64,000 nt of DNA from Azohydromonas australica DSM 1124 (GTDB lineage: Bacteria; Pseudomonadota; Gammaproteobacteria; Burkholderiales; Burkholderiaceae_C), in assembly GCF_000430725.1 (NCBI RefSeq), contig NZ_KE387213.1, positions 41,211-105,210 on the forward strand, read 5' to 3'. Made by a program: the position numbers and the translations under genes. Below are positions 8,228 to 16,854 of the stretch, piece by piece (positions within the stretch are counted from its first letter, which is position 1; each line of letters begins with the position of its first letter). The notes beneath the pieces were generated by a model. That model was not told where the DNA came from, searched no databases, and worked only from the letters and a program-made list of their open reading frames with translations.

Positions 8228-10138
8228 ATGCGCCATCCGCTGGAAGACAGCAACGCCTCCTCGAACCCCTCCATCCATGAGCTGAACTCCTCGCGGCGCG
8301 AGCTGCTGCAGGGCGGCCTGGGCGCGGCGCTGGCCGCCCTGCTGGGTCCGCTGGCAGGCTGCGCCGCGCCGGCGGCGACGTCCTCCAGCGCCACGCCGCT
8401 GCTGGGCTTCCGCAGCGTCCCGCCCAGCGAGGCCGACACCGTCACCGTGCCGCCGGGCTACCGCGCGCAGGTGCTCACCGCCTGGGGCGAGCCGGTGGGC
8501 ATCGCCGGCGCGGCGATGCCGCCCTGGCGCGAGGACGCCTCCGCCGATGCCGCCGAGCAGGCGCTGCAGTTCGGCATGCACCACGACGGCATGCAGTTCC
8601 TGCCGCTGCAGCCCGACGGCCGGCGCGGCCTGCTGGTGACGAACCACGAGTACACCGACGAGGGCCTGCTGCACCCGGACGGGCCCACGCCCTGGACAGC
8701 CGAGAAGGTGGCGAAGAGCCAGGCGGCGCACGGCCTGTCGGTGGCGGAGATCGAGCTGCGCGGCGACGGCTGGCAGCTGGTGCGGCCCAGCCGCTTCGCG
8801 CGCCGTATCACCGCGCGCACGCCCTGCGCCGTGGGCGGCCCGGCCGCCGGCCATGCGCTGCTGCGCACCGCGGCCGACCCGCAGGGCGCCCGCGTGCTGG
8901 GCACTTTCGCCAACTGCGCCATGGGCCGCACGCCCTGGGGCACCGTGCTCAGCGGCGAGGAGAACTTCGCCTTCTATTTCGACGCGGGCCCGAACCCGGA
9001 CCCGCACCAGAAGCGCTGGGGCCTGCCGGCACAGGGTTTCACGCGCTGGGCCGCGCACAACGACCGCTTCGACGCCGTGAAGCATCCCAACGAAGCCAAC
9101 CGCTTCGGCTGGATCGTGGAGCTGGACCCGGCGGACCCCGCCAGCCCGCCCGTGAAGCGCACCGCCCTGGGCCGCGCCGCGCACGAGGGCGCCTGGGTGG
9201 CGCTCACGCGCGACGGCCGCGCGGCGGTGTATTCGGGCGAGGACGCGCGCTTCGAGTACCTCTACAAGTTCGTCAGCCGCGACCGGGTGCAGCCCGCCCG
9301 CGACGGCCTCAGCGCCGCGCAGGCCAATCGCGAGCTGCTGGACCACGGCACGCTCTACGTGGCGCACTTCGACGCCGAAGGGCGCGGGCGCTGGCTGCCG
9401 CTGGTGCACGGCCAGGGGCCGCTCACGGCGGCCAACGGCTTTGCGGACCAGGGCGAGGTGCTGGTCAAGACCCGCCAGGCCAGCGACCTCCTGGGCGCCA
9501 CCAGGCTGGACCGTCCGGAGTGGATGGCGATCCATCCCGCCACCGGCGAGGTGTTCTGCAGCCTCACCAACAACACCGACCGCGGCAAGGCCGGCAAGCC
9601 GGGCCCGGACGCCGCCAACCCGCGCGCCCACAACGCCATGGGCCAGGTGCTGCGCTGGCGCGAGGACGGCGACTTCGACGGCGAAACCTTCGCCTGGCGC
9701 CACCTGCTGCTGGCCGGCGACCCGGCCAACACGCGGGCCGAGGCGCGCGGCGACGTGCGGGGCGACGCCTTCGGCTGCCCGGACGGGCTGTGCTTCGACC
9801 CGCGCGGCGTGCTGTGGATCCAGACCGACGTGTCCGCCGGCGTCATGCGCCAGGGCGAGTTCGCGCGGCTGGGCAACAACCAGATGCTGGCCTGCGACGT
9901 GGGCACGGGCGAGGTGCGGCGCTTCCTGACCGGGCCGGTGAACTGCGAGATCACCGGCGCGACCTTCGCGCCCGACGGCCGCACGCTGTTCGTGAACATC
10001 CAGCACCCCGGCGAGCCGCCCAGCGACATCAGCGACCCGGCGGACATCAACCGCTTCTCGCGCTGGCCCTTCGGCGGTCGCCCGCGCTCGGCCACGGTGG
10101 TGGTGCGGCGCGAGGACGGCGGGGTGATCGGGAGCTGA
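8228..10138 (+). CDS. PhoX family alkaline phosphatase, Tat-exported lipoprotein
   Basis: A 636-residue PhoX (DUF839) protein. PhoX enzymes are periplasmic, calcium- and iron-dependent phosphatases that release phosphate from organic esters. The N-terminus has a twin-arginine motif SRRELLQ (residues 22-28), a hydrophobic stretch, and a lipobox-like LAGC ending at Cys45, so it may be a Tat lipoprotein. Typical blocks are LLVTNHEYTDE, GTFANCAMGRTPWGTVLSGEE, RFEYLYKFVS, RPEWMAIHP and CPDGLCFDPRGVLWIQTD. Expression is probably phosphate-regulated in relatives, but no pho box was identified here. Confidence 0.93.
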   Translation: MRHPLEDSNASSNPSIHELNSSRRELLQGGLGAALAALLGPLAGCAAPAATSSSATPLLGFRSVPPSEADTVTVPPGYRAQVLTAWGEPVGIAGAAMPPWREDASADAAEQALQFGMHHDGMQFLPLQPDGRRGLLVTNHEYTDEGLLHPDGPTPWTAEKVAKSQAAHGLSVAEIELRGDGWQLVRPSRFARRITARTPCAVGGPAAGHALLRTAADPQGARVLGTFANCAMGRTPWGTVLSGEENFAFYFDAGPNPDPHQKRWGLPAQGFTRWAAHNDRFDAVKHPNEANRFGWIVELDPADPASPPVKRTALGRAAHEGAWVALTRDGRAAVYSGEDARFEYLYKFVSRDRVQPARDGLSAAQANRELLDHGTLYVAHFDAEGRGRWLPLVHGQGPLTAANGFADQGEVLVKTRQASDLLGATRLDRPEWMAIHPATGEVFCSLTNNTDRGKAGKPGPDAANPRAHNAMGQVLRWREDGDFDGETFAWRHLLLAGDPANTRAEARGDVRGDAFGCPDGLCFDPRGVLWIQTDVSAGVMRQGEFARLGNNQMLACDVGTGEVRRFLTGPVNCEITGATFAPDGRTLFVNIQHPGEPPSDISDPADINRFSRWPFGGRPRSATVVVRREDGGVIGS

Positions 10139-10199
10139 GCGCCGGGCCGGGCGGCGGCGGAGCCGGCCTCGGGAGCCGGCGCGCCGATACTCCGCCGCC

Positions 10200-10877
10200 A
10201 TGAACACCGTCGCCTGGATGCCCCGGCGCGCCGCGCTCGTGCGCTGCGCACCCTTTGGCCTTTTCATGCTGCTGCTGGCGCTGCGCGGCGCCGCGGCCGA
10301 CCACGGCTGGACCGACGCGCGCTGGCTCTATGCCCTGAACCTGCCGCTGGTGGGCGGCCTGCTGTGGCTGTGGCGGCGCGAGTACGCCGAGCTGCGCGAT
10401 CGCCCGCCCCTGCGCGAGGCGCTGCTGGCGGTGGCCGTGGGCCTGCTGGTGTTCGGCCTGTGGATCCACCTCGACGCGCCCTGGATGCAGATCGGCGAGC
10501 CCTCCGCCGCCTTCGTGCCGCTGGACGGCGCCGGGCAGCCGGACTGGGCGCTGGTCGCCGTCAGGACGCTGGGCGCGGCGCTGCTGGTGCCGGTGATGGA
10601 GGAGCTGTTCTGGCGCGGCTTCCTGATGCGCTGGCTGGCGCAGCCGGCCTTCGAGGGCGTGGACCCGCGCCGGGTGGGGCTGCGCGCGGTGCTCATTTCT
10701 ACTGCGCTGTTCATGCTGGCCCACACGCTGTGGCTGGCGGCCATCGTCGCCGGCCTGGCCTACGCGCTGCTGTACGCGCGCACCGGGCGGCTGTGGAACG
10801 CCGTCATCGCCCACGCCGTGACCAACGGCGCGCTGGGCGCGTGGGTGGCGGCGACGGGGAACTGGCAGTTCTGGTGA
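10200..10877 (+). CDS. CPBP family intramembrane protease (CAAX-related)
   Basis: A 225-residue polytopic membrane protein with the glutamic-type CPBP/Abi motifs EELFWRGFLMRW near residue 135 (motif 1, paired Glu and Arg), FMLAHTLWLAAIVAGLAYA near 170 (motif 2, His) and NAVIAHAVTNGAL near the end (motif 3, His and Asn). It resembles the CAAX prenyl protease-related family found in exosortase-bearing bacteria, though no exosortase is present here. The substrate is unknown. The gene follows phoX-like by 61 bases on the same strand and may share its transcript. Confidence 0.88.
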   Translation: MNTVAWMPRRAALVRCAPFGLFMLLLALRGAAADHGWTDARWLYALNLPLVGGLLWLWRREYAELRDRPPLREALLAVAVGLLVFGLWIHLDAPWMQIGEPSAAFVPLDGAGQPDWALVAVRTLGAALLVPVMEELFWRGFLMRWLAQPAFEGVDPRRVGLRAVLISTALFMLAHTLWLAAIVAGLAYALLYARTGRLWNAVIAHAVTNGALGAWVAATGNWQFW

Positions 10878-10920
10878 GCCGGCGCTGCCGCGACGGCGGC
10901 AGCGGGCCGGCCCGCCTGCA

Positions 10921-12048
10921 TCACACCCCGCGCGCGCGGTCGGCGGCGAACTGCTGCTTGAACTGCTCGAAGGTGCCGGCGTCCAGCGACTCGCGCACCT
11001 CGCGCATCAGGTTCAGGTAGTAATGCAGGTTGTGGATGCTGGTGAGCATGGGCCCCAGCATCTCGCCGCAGCGGTCGAGGTGGTGCAGGTAGGCGCGGCT
11101 GAAGTTGCGGCAGGTGTGGCAACCGCAGGTCTCGTCCAGCGGGCGCTGGTCGGCGCGGTGGCGGGCGTTGCGGATCTTCAGGTCGCCGAAGCGCGTGAAG
11201 AGGTGGCCGTTGCGCGCGTTGCGGGTGGGCATCACGCAGTCGAACAGGTCCACGCCGTTGGCCACGCCGTCCACCAGATCCTCGGGCGTGCCCACGCCCA
11301 TCAGGTAGCGCGGCTTGTGCGCCGGCAGCCGGTGCGGCGTGTGCGCCACGATGCGCTGCATCTCGGCCTTGGGCTCGCCCACGCTCACGCCGCCGATGGC
11401 GTAGCCGGGCAGGTCCAGCTCCACCAGCGAGGCCAGCGACGCCTCGCGCAGGTGCTCGAACATGCCGCCCTGCACGATGCCGAACAGCGCGTTGGGGTTC
11501 TCCAGGCGCTGGAACTCGGTGAGGCAGCGCCGCGCCCAGCGCAGGCTCAGCTCCATCGAGGACTTGGCCTCGGCCTCGGTCGTGAGGTGGCCCTTGGTCT
11601 CGTAGGGCGTGCACTCGTCGAACTGCATCACGATGTCCGAGTTCAGCACCGTCTGGATCTGCATGCTGACCTCGGGCGTGAGGAAGAGCTTGTCGCCGTT
11701 GACCGGCGAGGCGAACTTCACGCCCTCCTCGGTGATTTTGCGCATCTCGCCCAGGCTCCAGACCTGGAAGCCGCCGCTGTCGGTGAGGATGGGCCGGTTC
11801 CAGCCCTCGAAGCGGTGCAGCCCGCCGAAGGACTGCACCACGTCCAGGCCCGGGCGCATCCACAGGTGGAAGGTGTTGCCCAGGATGATCTGGGCGCCCA
11901 TCTCCTCCAGAGAGGCCGGCAGCACGCCCTTGACGGTGCCGTAGGTGCCCACCGGCATGAAGATGGGCGTCTCCACCACGCCGTGGTTGAGCGTGAGGCG
12001 GCCGCGCCGCGCGCGGCCATCGGTCTTGAGCAGTTCGAATTTCAACAT
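10921..12048 (-). CDS. tgt: tRNA-guanine transglycosylase
   Basis: A 375-residue bacterial TGT starting MLKFELLKTDGRARRG; nine upstream residues in the open frame are not part of the family. It swaps guanine 34 for preQ1 in the GUN anticodons of Asp, Asn, His and Tyr tRNAs. Catalytic and recognition blocks visible are ILTDSGGFQVWSLG near 90, ALFGIVQGGMFEHLR near 155, GYAIGGVSVGEP, and the zinc site CGCHTCRNFSRAYLHHL near 305-320. QueA, the next pathway enzyme, is encoded upstream on the same strand with a cytochrome c gene between. Confidence 0.97.
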   Translation of the reverse strand: MLKFELLKTDGRARRGRLTLNHGVVETPIFMPVGTYGTVKGVLPASLEEMGAQIILGNTFHLWMRPGLDVVQSFGGLHRFEGWNRPILTDSGGFQVWSLGEMRKITEEGVKFASPVNGDKLFLTPEVSMQIQTVLNSDIVMQFDECTPYETKGHLTTEAEAKSSMELSLRWARRCLTEFQRLENPNALFGIVQGGMFEHLREASLASLVELDLPGYAIGGVSVGEPKAEMQRIVAHTPHRLPAHKPRYLMGVGTPEDLVDGVANGVDLFDCVMPTRNARNGHLFTRFGDLKIRNARHRADQRPLDETCGCHTCRNFSRAYLHHLDRCGEMLGPMLTSIHNLHYYLNLMREVRESLDAGTFEQFKQQFAADRARGV

Positions 12049-12100
12049 GCGGGAATTGTCCCGCAGCCCCGCCATCCGGCCGGCGCCGGGGGCCTAAAGC

Positions 12101-12143
12101 GCCGCCGCCCCGGCGTGCACTGGGGCACGGCCGGGGCGGCGGC
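12101..12143 (-). terminator. Long GC hairpin after the cytochrome c gene
   Basis: A perfect 14-bp inverted repeat GCCGCCGCCCCGGC (12101-12114) / GCCGGGGCGGCGGC (12130-12143), with additional GTGC/GCAC pairing in the loop. It lies 41 bases after the cytochrome c stop. The tail on the minus strand (GCTTTAGG) is only weakly U-rich, so it could be a terminator or an RNA-stability element. Confidence 0.55.
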
Positions 12144-12183
12144 GTGGGCTGCCGGGTTCAGGCAGCCGCGGCGCGAGTACGGA

Positions 12184-12570
12184 TCACTTCTTGGCGTCGA
12201 GCGCCAGGATCCACTTCACCAGCTGCTTGGCGTCGGCGTCCTTGATGGCGACGTGGTTGGGCGGCATGGCCAGGCCCGACACCTTGCCCTTCCAGTGGCT
12301 CTCATAAGGATTGGAGCCCTGCAGCACGGTACGGGTGAGCTGCTCCTCGGCGCCCTTGACGCCCTTGTACTTGGCCGACACGTCCTTCCAGGCCGGGCCG
12401 ATGGGCGCCATGCCTTCCGGGCCCTTGGCACCGGGCTCGATGTTGTGGCAGGTCATGCAGCCGCTCTTGCTCGCGAGCTGCAGCATGGCGTCGTCCTTGC
12501 CGTCGGCAGCGAAAGCCGCCGTGGAAGCCACGACCAGACCGGCCAACACACACAGTGCTTGCTTGCTCAT
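12184..12570 (-). CDS. Class I c-type cytochrome, periplasmic
   Basis: A 128-residue small cytochrome c with a Sec signal peptide (cleavage after AAFA, residue 21). The heme attachment site is CMTCH at 38-42 and the probable sixth ligand is Met102 in GLAMPPNHV, the arrangement of cytochrome c-551/c-552-like electron carriers. It would shuttle electrons in the periplasm; partners are not evident. It sits between queA and tgt on the same strand, which is not a functional link I can explain. Confidence 0.92.
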   Translation of the reverse strand: MSKQALCVLAGLVVASTAAFAADGKDDAMLQLASKSGCMTCHNIEPGAKGPEGMAPIGPAWKDVSAKYKGVKGAEEQLTRTVLQGSNPYESHWKGKVSGLAMPPNHVAIKDADAKQLVKWILALDAKK

Positions 12571-12639
12571 GGAAAACCCCTCTTGCGTTGATGAATGGCC
12601 TCACAGTAGCCAGCGCAAGAGAGCGCCATTTGACAACCG

Positions 12640-13830
12640 TCAATAGCCATAGCGCTTTTGCCAGAGTGGAGCAGCTGGAGCGGGCGAAAAACACGGTGCT
12701 GCTCCAGGGCGGAGCAGCATGCAAGAAGCGGGCAAGGCCGGTTGCGCGTGCAACCGCGGCGGCAGGCGTCGTGGACGGGCGCCCGGGCCGCGGCGCTCCA
12801 GCAGCATCGCGTCGCCGTAGCTGAAGAAGCGGTAGCGCGCCTCCACCGCGTGGCGGTAGAGGGCGCGCACGTGCTCGTGGCCGCTGAAGGCGCTCACCAG
12901 CATCATCAGCGTGCTCTTGGGCAGGTGGAAGTTCGTGACCAGCAGGTCCACCACGCGGAACTGGAAGCCCGGGGTGATGAAGATGTCCGTGTCGCGGGCG
13001 CCGGCTTCGAGCCGGCCGCCGCACGCGGCGGACTCCAGCGCGCGCAGCGTGGTGGTGCCGGCGGCGATGACGCGCCCGCCCGCGGCGTGCGTGGCCTCGA
13101 TGGCCGCCACCGTCGCGTCGCTGACCTCGAACCACTCGCTGTGCATGCGGTGCTCGGCCAGGTTCTCGCTGCGCACGGGCTGGAAGGTGCCCGCGCCCAC
13201 GTGCAGCGTGACGCTGGCGCTCTTCACACCGCGCTCGCGCAGCGCCTGCAGCACGCCGTCGTCGAAGTGCAGCGAGGCGGTGGGCGCGGCCACCGCGCCG
13301 GGGCGCGCGGCGAACACCGTCTGGTAGCGCTGCGCATCCTCGGCCGCGTCGGCATGCGTGATGTAGGGCGGCAGCGGCACGTGGCCGAAGCGCTCCAGCA
13401 GCACCAGCGGGTCCTCGGGGAAGCGCAGGTGGAACAGCGAGCCGTCCACGCCGCTGCGGCCGAGCACCTCGGCGTCGAAGCCCTGGGCCGGGTCGTCGCC
13501 GAAGCGGACCGTGCCGCCCGGCTTGGGCGACTTGCTCGCGCGCAGGTGGGCCAGCACCTCGTTGCCGGGCAGCAGGCGCTCGACCAGCGCCTCCACCGAG
13601 CCGCCGGTGGGCTTCTCGCCGTAGAGGCGGGCCTTGATCACACGCGTGTCGTTGAAGACCAGCAGGTCGCCGCTGCGCAGCAGCCCGGGCAGGTCCCGGA
13701 ACACGCGGTCCACCGGGAAGGTGCCGCGGCCGTCGAGCAGGCGCGAGGCGCTGCGCTCGGCCGCCGGGTGCTGGGCGATGAGCTCCGGCGGGAGATGGAA
13801 ATCGAAATCGCTGAGGGTGTAGGTGGTCAT
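12640..13830 (-). CDS. queA: S-adenosylmethionine:tRNA ribosyltransferase-isomerase
   Basis: QueA transfers and isomerises the ribosyl part of SAM onto preQ1-modified tRNA to make epoxyqueuosine. The start MTTYTLSDFDFHLPPELIAQHP and motifs such as LVFNDTRVIKARLYG, LPPYI, YQTVFA, AAPTASLHF, HVGAGTFQPVR, HSEWFEV and the final RFFSYGDAMLL are all present. The frame continues about 52 residues past YGDAMLL into a Pro/Arg-rich tail that does not look like QueA, giving 396 residues against a usual 340-360. The stop codon may have been lost. The start is 56 bases from the divergent recG. Confidence 0.96.
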   Translation of the reverse strand: MTTYTLSDFDFHLPPELIAQHPAAERSASRLLDGRGTFPVDRVFRDLPGLLRSGDLLVFNDTRVIKARLYGEKPTGGSVEALVERLLPGNEVLAHLRASKSPKPGGTVRFGDDPAQGFDAEVLGRSGVDGSLFHLRFPEDPLVLLERFGHVPLPPYITHADAAEDAQRYQTVFAARPGAVAAPTASLHFDDGVLQALRERGVKSASVTLHVGAGTFQPVRSENLAEHRMHSEWFEVSDATVAAIEATHAAGGRVIAAGTTTLRALESAACGGRLEAGARDTDIFITPGFQFRVVDLLVTNFHLPKSTLMMLVSAFSGHEHVRALYRHAVEARYRFFSYGDAMLLERRGPGARPRRLPPRLHAQPALPASCMLLRPGAAPCFSPAPAAPLWQKRYGY

Positions 13831-13886
13831 GGCGCAGGCTGTACCGGCCTGGAAGAGGTCCGTGGAACAGAAGGCAGAATTGTTCC

Positions 13887-15965
13887 ATGCCCCTTGCCAC
13901 CGAGACCGTACCTTTGCCGCAACGCCCTGCCGCTTCTGGGCGTACGGCCAGCCCGGCGGCCAAGGCCATGCTCAAGCTGGGGTTGGTGCGCGACATCGAC
14001 GTGGCGCTGCACCTGCCGCTGCGCTACGAGGACGAGACGCGCATCACCCCCATCGCCCACGCCCGCGAGGGCGACAACGTGCAGGTCGAAGGCGTGGTGC
14101 GGCAGGCGCAGGTGGAGCTGCACCCGCGCCGCCAGCTCGTGGTGCGGCTGTCCGACGGCAGCGGCGAGCTGACGCTGCGCTTCATCCACTTCTACGCCGC
14201 GCAGCAGAAGACGCTGGCGCCCGGCACGCGCGTGCGCGTGCGCGGCGAGGTGCGCGGCGGCTTCTTCGGGCGCGAGATGGTGCACCCGGTGTTCCGCGCC
14301 GTGGAGCCCGGCACGCCGCTGGCAACATCGCTCACGCCCGTCTACCCGGCCAGCGCGCAGCTGCCGCAGGCCTACCTGCGCAAGGCCGTGGTGTCCGCGC
14401 TGGGCCGCGCGCCGCTCAACGAGCTGCTGCCGCCGCAGGTGCTGCCCGCCGGGCTGCCCACGCTGCGGCAGGCGCTGGACTTCCTGCACCACCCGACGCC
14501 CGACGTGAGCATGGCCACGCTGGAGGACCACAGCCACCCGGCCTGGCAGCGGCTGAAGTTCGAGGAGCTGCTGGCGCAGCAGATCAGCCAGCTGCAGGCG
14601 CAGCGCGAGCGCGCCAAGCTGCAGGCGCCCGGGCTGGTGGCGCGCGCGGACGGCCTGCGCGAGCAGCTGCTGGCGCAGCTGCCCTTCGGCCTGACTGGCG
14701 CGCAGCAGCGGGTGGTGGACGAGATCGCCGCCGACCTCGCGCTCACGCAGCCCATGCACCGGCTGCTGCAGGGCGACGTGGGCTCGGGCAAGACGGTGGT
14801 GGCGGCGCTGGCGGCGGCCGTCGCCATGGATGCCGGCTGGCAGTGCGCGCTGATGGCGCCGACCGAGATCCTGGCCGAGCAGCATTTCCGCAAGCTGGTG
14901 CAGTGGCTGGAGCCGCTGGGCGTGGGCATCGCCTGGCTCACCGGCAGCCGCAAGGGCAAGGCGCGCCAGCAGATGGTGGAGCGCGTGGGCAGCGGCGAGG
15001 CGAAGCTCATCGTCGGCACGCACGCGGTGATCCAGCAGGACGTGCATTTCGCCCGGCTGGGCCTGGCCATCGTGGACGAGCAGCACCGCTTCGGCGTGGC
15101 GCAGCGGCTGGAGCTGCGCAAGAAGCTGGCGCACGAGGCGCTGGAGCCGCACCTGCTGATGATGAGCGCCACGCCCATCCCGCGCACGCTGGCGATGACC
15201 TATTACGCGGACCTGGACGTGAGCACCATCGACGAGCTGCCGCCGGGGCGCTCGCCGATCGTGACCAAGGTGTTCGCCGACACCCGGCGTGAGGAGGTGA
15301 TCGCGCGCATCGCCGACGAGGTGGCCAACGGCCGCCAAGCCTACTGGGTGCTGCCGCTGATCGAGGAAAGCGAGACGCTGGACCTGCGCAACGCCACCGA
15401 GGCGCATGCCGAGCTGCAGGCCGCGCTGCCGGGGGTGAAGGTGGGGCTGCTGCACGGGCGCATGCCCGCGGCGGAGAAGGCGGCCGTGATGGCGGAGTTC
15501 TCCGCCGGGCAGATGGGGCTGCTGGTGGCGACCACGGTGATCGAGGTGGGCGTGGACGTGCCCAACGCCAGCCTGATGGTGATCGAGCACGCCGAGCGCT
15601 TCGGCCTGAGCCAGCTGCACCAGCTGCGCGGCCGCGTGGGCCGCGGCGCGGTGGCCAGCGTGTGCGTGCTGCTCTACACCGGGCCGCTGTCGCAGACGGG
15701 CAAGTCGCGGCTGCGGGCCATGGCGGAGACGACGGACGGGTTCGAGATCGCCCGCCGCGACCTGGAAATCCGCGGCCCCGGCGAGTTCATGGGCGCGCGC
15801 CAGAGCGGCGATGCCCTGTTGCGCTTTGCCGACCTGCTGCACGACACCGCGCTGCTGGAGCGCGCGCGGCGCGTGGCGCCGAAGCTGCTCGACCAGTTCC
15901 CCGACGCCGCGCAGGCGCACGTGGCGCGCTGGCTGGGGAGCAAGGCGGAGTTCCTGAAGGCGTGA
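13887..15965 (+). CDS. recG: ATP-dependent DNA helicase RecG
   Basis: A 692-residue RecG, the branch-migrating helicase that remodels stalled forks and Holliday junctions. The N-terminal wedge/OB domain is near residues 60-140. Helicase motifs follow: Walker A GDVGSGKTVVA from 296, MAPTEILAEQHF, IVDEQHRFGVAQR (DEQH box), MSATPIPRTLAMT, then the second RecA lobe with VLPLIEESE, LLHGRMP, ATTVIEVGVDVPNA and QLRGRVGRG. The TRG motif region near GPGEFMGARQSGD is intact. It is transcribed divergently from queA and ends 28 bases before the convergent panC. Confidence 0.97.
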   Translation: MPLATETVPLPQRPAASGRTASPAAKAMLKLGLVRDIDVALHLPLRYEDETRITPIAHAREGDNVQVEGVVRQAQVELHPRRQLVVRLSDGSGELTLRFIHFYAAQQKTLAPGTRVRVRGEVRGGFFGREMVHPVFRAVEPGTPLATSLTPVYPASAQLPQAYLRKAVVSALGRAPLNELLPPQVLPAGLPTLRQALDFLHHPTPDVSMATLEDHSHPAWQRLKFEELLAQQISQLQAQRERAKLQAPGLVARADGLREQLLAQLPFGLTGAQQRVVDEIAADLALTQPMHRLLQGDVGSGKTVVAALAAAVAMDAGWQCALMAPTEILAEQHFRKLVQWLEPLGVGIAWLTGSRKGKARQQMVERVGSGEAKLIVGTHAVIQQDVHFARLGLAIVDEQHRFGVAQRLELRKKLAHEALEPHLLMMSATPIPRTLAMTYYADLDVSTIDELPPGRSPIVTKVFADTRREEVIARIADEVANGRQAYWVLPLIEESETLDLRNATEAHAELQAALPGVKVGLLHGRMPAAEKAAVMAEFSAGQMGLLVATTVIEVGVDVPNASLMVIEHAERFGLSQLHQLRGRVGRGAVASVCVLLYTGPLSQTGKSRLRAMAETTDGFEIARRDLEIRGPGEFMGARQSGDALLRFADLLHDTALLERARRVAPKLLDQFPDAAQAHVARWLGSKAEFLKA

Positions 15966-15993
15966 GGCGCGTGTCGACGCGCCCGGCGCGGTC

Positions 15994-16821
15994 TCAGATC
16001 TCCACGTTGTCGATCAGCCGCGTCTTGCCCAGCTTGGCCGCGGCCAGGACCACCATGGGCTCCTGCAGGCCCTGCGGCTCCAGCAGGTCGGCCTGGCGGC
16101 GGATGACCACGTAGTCGGGCTGCCAGCCGCGGCGCTGCAGCGCGGCCAGCGCCTCGCGCTCCAGCGTGTGCGCGTCGCTGCCGCTGTCGCGCACGGCGCG
16201 CGCCACCGAGTCCAGCAGCCGGTGCAGCTCCACCGCCTCGGCGCGCTCGGCCGGGCTCAGGTAGCCGTTGCGTGAGGACAGCGCCAGGCCGTCGGCGGCG
16301 CGGCAGGTCTCGCCGGCCACGATCTCCACCGGCAGCGCCAGCTGCCGCACCATCGACTTGATCACCAGCTGCTGCTGGTAGTCCTTCTTGCCGAAGTAGG
16401 CCGCCGCGGGCTGCACGATGTTGAAGAGCTTCAGCACCACCGTGCACACGCCGGTGAAGAAGCCCGGGCGGAAGTGGCCTTCCAGGATGTCGGCCAGCTC
16501 GGCCGGCGGCTGCACCTTGTAGCTCTGCGGCTCGGGGTACAGCTCCGCCTCGTCCGGTGCGAACACGATGTCGCAGCCCTCGGCCTTGAGCAGTTCGCAA
16601 TCGGCTTCGAAGGTGCGCGGGTAGCGGTCGAAGTCCTCGTTGGGGCCGAACTGCAGCCGGTTGACGAAGATGCTGGCCACCACCGGGCGGCCCGAGGCCT
16701 TGGCCTGGCGCACCAGCGCCAGGTGGCCCTCGTGCAGGTTGCCCATGGTCGGCACGAAGGCCGGACGGGGACCTTGCGCCAGGGCGGCGCGCAGGTCAGC
16801 GATACGGTGCAGCACTTGCAT
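15994..16821 (-). CDS. panC: Pantothenate synthetase
   Basis: A 275-residue PanC that ligates pantoate and beta-alanine with ATP to make pantothenate, the CoA precursor. It shows the nucleotidyltransferase HIGH-like motif in PTMGNLHEGHLALV near 25-38, VASIFVNRLQFGPNEDF with the pantoate-binding Gln, RPGFFTGVCTVV, FGKKDYQQ and the KMSKS-like SSRNGYL. In most homologues the third block reads VNPxQF; here it reads VNRLQF. It follows panB by 33 bases on the same strand, forming a panBC operon. Confidence 0.96.
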   Translation of the reverse strand: MQVLHRIADLRAALAQGPRPAFVPTMGNLHEGHLALVRQAKASGRPVVASIFVNRLQFGPNEDFDRYPRTFEADCELLKAEGCDIVFAPDEAELYPEPQSYKVQPPAELADILEGHFRPGFFTGVCTVVLKLFNIVQPAAAYFGKKDYQQQLVIKSMVRQLALPVEIVAGETCRAADGLALSSRNGYLSPAERAEAVELHRLLDSVARAVRDSGSDAHTLEREALAALQRRGWQPDYVVIRRQADLLEPQGLQEPMVVLAAAKLGKTRLIDNVEI

Positions 16822-16854
16822 GGCGTGCCAGGCTCCCTTGAAGTCGTTTCTTGT

